From: Deltaproteobacteria bacterium
Lineage (GTDB): Bacteria > Myxococcota > Myxococcia > Myxococcales > 40CM-4-68-19
Assembly (NCBI GenBank): GCA_005879095.1
Contig: VBLM01000356.1
Location: 1-6,052 of the forward strand
Direction: 5' to 3'
Length of the DNA stretch: 6,052 bases
Shown here: in pieces, positions 1 through 6,052 of the stretch
How the letters are laid out: the number at the start of each line of letters is the position of its first letter
How positions within the stretch are numbered: the first letter of the stretch is position 1
Program-made: the position numbers and the translations under genes
Notes under the pieces: model-generated
What the model was told of the DNA's origin: nothing
Database searches by the model: none
Seen by the model: the letters and a program-made list of their open reading frames with translations, nothing else

Positions 1-1
1 T

Positions 2-151
2 GCGCCGGCGGACCAAGTGCGGCGCAGATTCCCCCTGCTCTCGCGGCTGCTTGCGCTGGAGCTGCCGGAGATCGGCTCGCCACGTTGGCCCGATGCGACA
101 GCGCCGGCCGGATTTGCCCAGCTTTTCCGCGCGCTGATTCTCCGCAAGTGA
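2..151 (+). CDS. C-terminal end of an unidentified protein (5' partial)
   Basis: The frame starting at base 2 is open from the window edge to a TGA at 149-151, giving 49 residues that end ...FAQLFRALILRK. Codon use is GC3-rich like the downstream genes, and the composition is plausible for protein: an amphipathic Arg/Leu-rich stretch (VRRRFPLLSRLLALELPE), a Pro-rich turn, then a short hydrophobic and basic tail. I do not recognise the family from this fragment, and no catalytic motif is visible. It points the same way as the barrel gene, whose likely start lies 81 bp after this stop. That it is a real gene rests on the open frame, the codon bias and the neat spacing; the upstream sequence would settle it. 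Confidence 0.6.
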   Translation, partial: APADQVRRRFPLLSRLLALELPEIGSPRWPDATAPAGFAQLFRALILRK

Positions 152-154
152 GTG

Positions 155-175
155 TGGCCGCTCTGGTCGTTTTTT
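155..175 (+). terminator. Weak intrinsic-terminator-like hairpin with T tract
   Basis: Just after the first gene's stop, GGCC (156-159) can pair with GGTC (165-168) around a 5-nt loop. One internal pair is G-T, and a further T-G pair can close the base. A run of six T follows at 170-175. The order (stop, stem, T run) is right for a Rho-independent terminator, but the stem is only 4-5 bp, so it may be weak or fortuitous. Confidence 0.3.
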
Positions 176-194
176 GGCTCTCTTATGAAGCGTT

Positions 195-216
195 GGGTAC
201 CGTACTTCGGTCACCC
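195..216 (+). other. Hairpin in the leader of the outer-membrane protein gene
   Basis: GGGT-ACCG (195-202) pairs with CGGT (208-211) and ACCC (213-216), leaving C212 as a single bulge and TACTT as the loop. This is 8 bp with no G-T pairs. It ends 7 nt before the GGAG ribosome-binding site at 224-227, so if transcribed it would sit directly beside the initiation region. It could stabilise the mRNA, influence translation or mean nothing; the sequence alone cannot say. Confidence 0.4.
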
Positions 217-223
217 GCCGAAC

Positions 224-227
224 GGAG
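224..227 (+). promoter_or_regulatory. Ribosome-binding site that fixes the start at 233
   Basis: GGAG lies 5 nt before ATG 233. The alternative in-frame starts, GTG 152 and ATG 185, have no purine-rich sequence at a suitable distance and would put a Trp/Arg/Pro-rich stretch ahead of the signal peptide. ATG 233 is therefore the better choice. Confidence 0.7.
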
Positions 228-232
228 CCGAC

Positions 233-1717
233 ATGTCCTTGCGCGTCCTCGCACTTGCCGCCGTCCTCTCGACCGCCGCCGCCGCGCAGGAGACCGCGCC
301 CGAGCCTGGCGGCATTGGCGGCCAGAACGTGCCCAACGCGGGCGCCCTCGGGTCGCAGGCGTTCACCGATCCCTCTCAGCTCTTCAGCGGCAGGGCCGGC
401 GCGTTCTTCGGGCTCGCTTTCAACCGCATCCCCGGCGAGGGCAACTACGTCAACACCATCATCAACACCGAGTTCAACCTCGGCCCCGTCGGCCTCGGTC
501 TCGCCCTGCCGCTCAACCTGCTCGTCTATCCCGAGCCCGGCATCGTCCGCGACGACATCGCGTACAACGGCGTGCTCCGCAAGCGCGACTGGGACGAGCC
601 GCTCGACTATTTCAAGCTGGTCCGCTTCATCCGCTACGGCCACAAGCGCGACCCGGTGTACGTGCTGGCGGGACAGATGTGGGGCGCCTCGATCGGCCAC
701 GGGACGCTGGTCAACCGCTACGCGAACTCGCTCAACCTCGACCACACCAAGTTCGGCCTCGCCCTCGACGTCAACACCACGTTCTTCGGCTTCGAGACGA
801 TGACCGACTCGGTGGGCGACCCGGCGCTGATCGGCGGGCGCGCCTACGTTCGGCCCTTCGGCGACACCCTGTTCCTGCGCGGCTGGGCCGTCGGCGCCAC
901 CGTGGTCACCGATCGCACCGCGCCGAGGCACTACGTCAACGCGGGTGGCACGACCGTGCCGGTGTTGCAGCAGGACGACAAAGGCAATCCTCTGGTCGCC
1001 TCCGATTCCGTCTTCGCGGGCGGCGTCGATACCGAGTTCGAGCTCCTGCACAACTCGATCATCAGCCTGATCCCCTATGTCGACCTGAACCGCATCGCCG
1101 GCGCCGGCAACGGCCTGCACGCCGGCATCCTCACCGACATCTACCTGCCGGTGCCGATCCTCGACATCAACGTTCAGGCGCGACTCGAGTACCGGATGAT
1201 GCAGCCGGGCTACATTCCCGAGTACTTCGACCAGACCTATGACCTCGGCCGGGTGCAGTACATCGGGACCTGCCCGGCCGAATTCACCGCGGCCTGCCCG
1301 AAGTACGTGGCCGCGCAGCATGCGCATCTCAACGCCGCGGACCCTGGCGCCATCGATCGGAAGGGTTATTACGGCGAGCTCGCCTTCGGTTTCGCCGGCA
1401 TCCTCCAGATCGGCGGCCTGTACCAGGACTACGAGGGCGATCCTGCCGGCGCGTCGCTCGGGTTGTTCGTGACCTTCCCGAAGCTGGAGGTCATCAAGCT
1501 CTCGGCGTACTACCTGCGCAAGAACATGAAGGGCTTCGACGACGCGTTCAAGCTCGACGAGCGCTCGCTGCTGGCGGCCTCGGCCGCTTACAAGATCTTC
1601 GGACCCCTCTACCTGCGCGTCGATTTCCAGCGCCGGTGGGAGTTGCCGCCCGGGGCCACCGAGATCAAGGCCGTCGACAACTTCCAGGCGGGCATCGCGA
1701 CGTTCATAGCGTTCTAG
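233..1717 (+). CDS. Exported protein, probable outer-membrane beta-barrel
   Basis: 494 residues. The N-terminus (MSLRVLALAAVLSTAAAA, then QETAPEPGG) is a typical short Sec signal peptide with probable cleavage after Ala18. The mature protein has no long hydrophobic helix. It consists of alternating polar/hydrophobic strands rich in Gly, Tyr and Phe (for example FFGLAFNRI, VGLGLALPLNLLVY, GELAFGFAGILQIGGLYQDY, SLGLFVTFPKLEVIKLSAYYLRK), and it ends in Phe (...GIATFIAF), the usual C-terminal signature of barrels inserted by the BAM complex. A Gly-rich motif, GASIGHGTLVNRY, lies at about residues 151-163. Cys347 and Cys355 form a CX7C pair that could be a disulfide in a surface loop. Transport or structural roles are both possible; I cannot assign a substrate. 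It lies 39 bp before alaS on the same strand, but a promoter-like element in that gap suggests separate control. Confidence 0.85.
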   Translation: MSLRVLALAAVLSTAAAAQETAPEPGGIGGQNVPNAGALGSQAFTDPSQLFSGRAGAFFGLAFNRIPGEGNYVNTIINTEFNLGPVGLGLALPLNLLVYPEPGIVRDDIAYNGVLRKRDWDEPLDYFKLVRFIRYGHKRDPVYVLAGQMWGASIGHGTLVNRYANSLNLDHTKFGLALDVNTTFFGFETMTDSVGDPALIGGRAYVRPFGDTLFLRGWAVGATVVTDRTAPRHYVNAGGTTVPVLQQDDKGNPLVASDSVFAGGVDTEFELLHNSIISLIPYVDLNRIAGAGNGLHAGILTDIYLPVPILDINVQARLEYRMMQPGYIPEYFDQTYDLGRVQYIGTCPAEFTAACPKYVAAQHAHLNAADPGAIDRKGYYGELAFGFAGILQIGGLYQDYEGDPAGASLGLFVTFPKLEVIKLSAYYLRKNMKGFDDAFKLDERSLLAASAAYKIFGPLYLRVDFQRRWELPPGATEIKAVDNFQAGIATFIAF

Positions 1718-1718
1718 G

Positions 1719-1747
1719 CTGACAATCCGGCCGGATTTCCTTATGTT
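1719..1747 (+). promoter_or_regulatory. Candidate housekeeping-sigma promoter for alaS
   Basis: CTGACA (1719-1724) matches the TTGACA consensus at 5 of 6 positions. TATGTT (1742-1747) matches TATAAT at 4 of 6. They are separated by exactly 17 bp and lie in the only gap between the barrel gene and alaS. Transcription would start at about 1753-1756, almost on the ATG at 1757. The assignment is an inference from pattern and position only. Confidence 0.5.
1724..1737. promoter_or_regulatory. Perfect 14-bp palindrome between -35 and -10 of alaS
   Basis: AATCCGGCCGGATT reads the same on both strands with no central spacer. It fills most of the 17-bp spacer and shares its first A with the -35 hexamer, so a bound dimer would block RNA polymerase. 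As an RNA hairpin it would be poor because it lacks a loop, so a protein operator is the more natural reading. In E. coli, AlaRS itself represses alaS by binding a palindrome at its promoter; whether that applies here is unknown. Confidence 0.4.
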
Positions 1748-1756
1748 CCCGGCCCC

Positions 1757-4341
<2,585 letters not shown>

Positions 4342-4357
<16 letters not shown>

Positions 4358-4647
4358 AGCCAGCTGGCGAGCACGCGTTCGGCGTTCGAGCGGTCCGGCG
4401 ATTCGATCCGCACGCGCTTCTGCCTGCTGGTTTCTCCGCTGACCAGGACGCATCGCCGCCCAGGCACTTGCAAAGCCTCGGCCAGAAAATCGAGCAGCGC
4501 GTCGTTGGCGGCGCCCTCGATCGCGCGCGCGGCGAGACGGATCTTGAAGGCGCCCGCGTGAAGGCCCGTCACTTCCGTCGTCCGCGCACCCGGCTGCGCG
4601 CGAATCCACAGCTCGAGGTCAGCGCCGGTCCAGCGGTAGGGGTCCAT
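4342..4647 (-). CDS. UPF0235 / DUF167 (YggU-family) protein
   Basis: 101 residues, the normal length for this small single-domain family, whose biochemical role is not established. The family pattern is visible in order: a first strand LELWIRAQPGART (11-23), AFKIRLAARAIEGAANDALLDFLAEAL (33-59), corresponding to the family's 'lkvrl-APP-xx-GkANxaLixfLA' core, then VPGRRCVLVSGETSRQKRVRIE (61-82), corresponding to 'v-x-lvsGxxSRxKxvxI'. The usual Pro-Pro and Lys of the core are replaced here by Arg-Ala (41-42) and Ala (46). The start, ATG read leftward from 4647, gives the expected N-terminus but lacks a strong ribosome-binding site. The stop (TAG, complement of 4342-4344) lies inside alaS, a tail-to-tail overlap of 16 bp. 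The gene diverges from the protease across a 126-bp gap; a promoter for it could not be recognised. Confidence 0.9.
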
Positions 4648-4707
4648 TTCGAGTCGCCGGTCTCATTTTGACACACCGAACACGCGACGGCGCCCTCTGA
4701 AAAATTC

Positions 4708-4723
4708 TGGCACGGCCGCTGCA
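4708..4723 (+). promoter_or_regulatory. Sigma-54 (RpoN) -24/-12 promoter for the S8 protease
   Basis: TGGCACGGCCGCTGCA fits the consensus TGGCACGNNNNTTGCW at every defined position but one (C instead of the first T of TTGC). The essential GG (4709-4710) and GC (4721-4722) have the required spacing. It lies in the non-coding divergent gap, points at the protease and predicts a transcript start near 4734, giving a leader of about 40 nt that contains the ribosome-binding site. An A/T-rich stretch (GAAAAATT, 4699-4706) lies directly upstream. Such promoters need an AAA+ enhancer-binding protein; I could not identify its site. Confidence 0.65.
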
Positions 4724-4763
4724 ATCGCCCCTCGCAAGCCGCATCCCGCGGCCAAGTTTGCGC

Positions 4764-4769
4764 AGGGGA
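4764..4769 (+). promoter_or_regulatory. Ribosome-binding site of the S8 protease gene
   Basis: AGGGGA lies 4 nt before ATG 4774 and is the best Shine-Dalgarno match in the window. It matters because it supports an N-terminus about 44 residues longer than the signal-like segment would need. Confidence 0.65.
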
Positions 4770-4773
4770 AGAC

Positions 4774-6052
4774 ATGCACTACGAACGAATCTTGCCCGCC
4801 GGCTCGGGCGATCCGCTCCGCTATACCGACGCGCGGTTCGAGCCGACCGATCCGCTCTTCGACGCGGAGGAACCGGCACCCGTTCGGCCGTGGCGGCGCA
4901 AACGGTCTGCGGTGGCGGCAGCTCTCGCGGCGACGGTCGCGTGCGGCGGTGTGGACCGTCCTGGCATTCACGCCACCGATTCGATCCTGGTCCAGCTCGA
5001 GGCCGGAGCCGCGCCGCCCGCGCACGCCGGCGACGACTCGGAAGGCCCGCCCATCGTCGCACTCCAGTCAGTCGCGCCGCAGGAGGAGGCGCCGCTGCTG
5101 CGGGTGCCGCTGCAGCCGGGCACCGACCCGATCGCCGCGGCGGAAGAGGCATCGCGGCGTTCAGGCGTCGCCTTCGCCGAGCCGGTCTACATGTACCAGA
5201 CCAGCAAGACGCCCAACGATCCTCGTTACAAAGACCTCTGGGGCCTCGCGGCCATCGACGCTCCCGGAGCCTGGGCGCGGATGACCGGCGACCGGGCCGT
5301 GGCCGTCGCGATTGTGGACGACGGCGTTGCGCTCGACCATCCCGATCTGAAGGCGAACATCTGGGTGAACAAGCAGGAGCTTGCCGGCAACGGCGTGGAT
5401 GATGACTTGGACGGATTCGTCGATGACGTGCACGGCTGGGATTTCGTCGACAACGATCCCGACCCGTCCCCGGCAGCGACCGGTGCCGAGCGCTGGCACG
5501 GCTCGCACGTATCCGGCACCATCGGCGCGACCGGCGACAACCGTGTCGGCGTCACCGGCGTGAACTGGAAGGTCTCGCTGATGGCGCTGCGGGCGATCGG
5601 GCCGCAGGGCGGCCGCAGCGACGATCTCGCGCGGGCCATCGATTTCGCCGCTGACCATGGCGCGCGCATCATCAACGCGTCGTGGGGCGGAGGCGGCGCG
5701 AGTCAGGTGCTTTCGAAGGCGATCGAGCGAGCGGGGAAGAAAGGGGTCCTCTTCGTGGCCGCGGCGGGCAACGATGCCGCGGCGAAACCCGGTTATCCGG
5801 CCAGCCTCAAGCTCGACAACGTTCTCTCGGTGGGAGCGACGACGCCGGACGACCTTCTGGCGCCGTTTTCCGATCGCGGCGCGCTGGTGGCTGCGCCGGG
5901 CGTCGGAATCCTCTCCACCACCGCGCCGGGCCAGTACGAGCGCTACGACGGGACGAGCATGGCCAGTCCGCACGTCGCCGGAGTGGCGGCGCTGCTCTGG
6001 GCCGCGCATCCGAACGCCTCGCTGGACCAGGTGCGCAAAGCCATCCTCTCGT
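4774..6052 (+). CDS. Subtilisin-like (S8) serine protease, probable lipoprotein (3' partial)
   Basis: The frame is open from ATG 4774 to the window end (426 residues). The order is as follows. A polar N-terminal extension (1-39) comes first, then RRKR (41-44), a short hydrophobic run and TVAC (54-57), which fits a lipobox with Cys57 as the lipidated residue. A propeptide-like region (about 68-140) follows, beginning SILVQLEAG and ending near GVAFAEPVYMYQ. The catalytic domain then begins at about TPNDPRYKDLWGL (146-158). The triad is complete: Asp182 (IVDDGV, 180-185), His242 (HGSHVSGT, 242-249) and Ser395 (GTSMASPHVAG, 393-403), with oxyanion Asn333 in AAGND. An Asp-rich stretch at 206-229 resembles calcium-binding loops of extracellular subtilases. 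It should degrade protein outside the cytoplasm, in nutrition, predation or envelope processing; the substrate is unknown. A sigma-54 promoter upstream suggests conditional expression. The C-terminal part is outside the window. Confidence 0.93.
   Translation, partial: MHYERILPAGSGDPLRYTDARFEPTDPLFDAEEPAPVRPWRRKRSAVAAALAATVACGGVDRPGIHATDSILVQLEAGAAPPAHAGDDSEGPPIVALQSVAPQEEAPLLRVPLQPGTDPIAAAEEASRRSGVAFAEPVYMYQTSKTPNDPRYKDLWGLAAIDAPGAWARMTGDRAVAVAIVDDGVALDHPDLKANIWVNKQELAGNGVDDDLDGFVDDVHGWDFVDNDPDPSPAATGAERWHGSHVSGTIGATGDNRVGVTGVNWKVSLMALRAIGPQGGRSDDLARAIDFAADHGARIINASWGGGGASQVLSKAIERAGKKGVLFVAAAGNDAAAKPGYPASLKLDNVLSVGATTPDDLLAPFSDRGALVAAPGVGILSTTAPGQYERYDGTSMASPHVAGVAALLWAAHPNASLDQVRKAILS

Larger units (their letters stand above)
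4648..4773. other. Divergent intergenic region
   Basis: This 126-bp gap separates the leftward UPF0235 gene from the rightward protease. It holds the sigma-54 promoter and the protease ribosome-binding site. A perfect TTGACA (4668-4673, + strand) has no -10 partner at 16-18 bp. No convincing leftward promoter, inverted repeat or small gene was found. Confidence 0.7.

Noticed and set aside
104..115. A second copy of CCGGCCGGATTT, identical to part of the alaS palindrome
   Set aside because: It lies in the coding sequence of the first gene and lacks the left AAT arm, so it is not palindromic over 14 bp. Chance is likely at this GC content.
152..232. N-terminal extension of the barrel gene from GTG 152 or ATG 185
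   Set aside because: Neither start has a ribosome-binding site, and the added residues would bury the signal peptide. ATG 233 with GGAG 5 nt upstream is better.
85..1242. Long + strand frame overlapping the barrel gene (385 codons)
   Set aside because: Arg/Pro-rich low-complexity translation typical of an off-frame reading of GC-rich DNA. The overlapping 233-1717 frame has a signal peptide and barrel pattern.
4668..4673. Perfect TTGACA as a -35 box for the protease
   Set aside because: No TATAAT-like hexamer occurs 16-18 bp downstream (the sequence there is GCGCCCTC). The sigma-54 element is a much better fit.
5161..6009. 282-codon frame on the - strand opposite the S8 protease
   Set aside because: It lies entirely within the protease, whose complete catalytic triad shows the + strand is coding. 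The - strand translation has no recognisable domain.

Overview
The window is about 65% GC (estimated by eye) with dense, strongly GC3-biased coding sequence. An outer-membrane beta-barrel gene, a bacterial-type alanyl-tRNA synthetase, a UPF0235 gene, a good sigma-54 promoter match and a subtilase of the kind common in predatory or soil deltaproteobacteria together suggest a Gram-negative member of the Myxococcota or a related lineage (an inference; no rRNA or other marker is present).

Layout. Bases 2-151 (+) are the last 49 codons of an unidentified gene. Bases 233-1717 (+) encode a 494-aa exported protein that looks like an outer-membrane beta-barrel. Bases 1757-4357 (+) are alaS, complete at 866 codons. 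Its 39-bp upstream gap holds a promoter-like -35/-10 pair with 17-bp spacing and a perfect 14-bp palindrome in the spacer. Bases 4342-4647 (-) are a UPF0235/YggU-family gene that converges on alaS and overlaps its 3' end by 16 bp. The 126-bp gap at 4648-4773 is divergent and carries a near-perfect sigma-54 (-24/-12) promoter pointing right. Bases 4774-6052 (+) are the start of a secreted, probably lipid-anchored, subtilisin-like (S8) serine protease that runs off the window.

How the genes relate. This is mostly a housekeeping neighbourhood: an envelope protein, a tRNA synthetase and a small conserved protein, with no sign of a mobile element, CRISPR array or tRNA/rRNA. The barrel gene and alaS are co-directional, but alaS seems to have its own promoter. 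The protease is a separate, probably conditionally expressed unit.

The most notable observation is in AlaRS. The editing domain keeps its zinc-site residues but lacks about 15 residues, including the highly conserved TPFYAES segment just before GGQ, as a clean in-frame gap. Next in interest are the sigma-54 promoter of the protease, the palindrome in the alaS promoter (AlaRS autoregulation at a palindrome is known in E. coli), and the unusually long N-terminal extension ahead of the protease's lipobox. I saw no clearly new multi-gene system.
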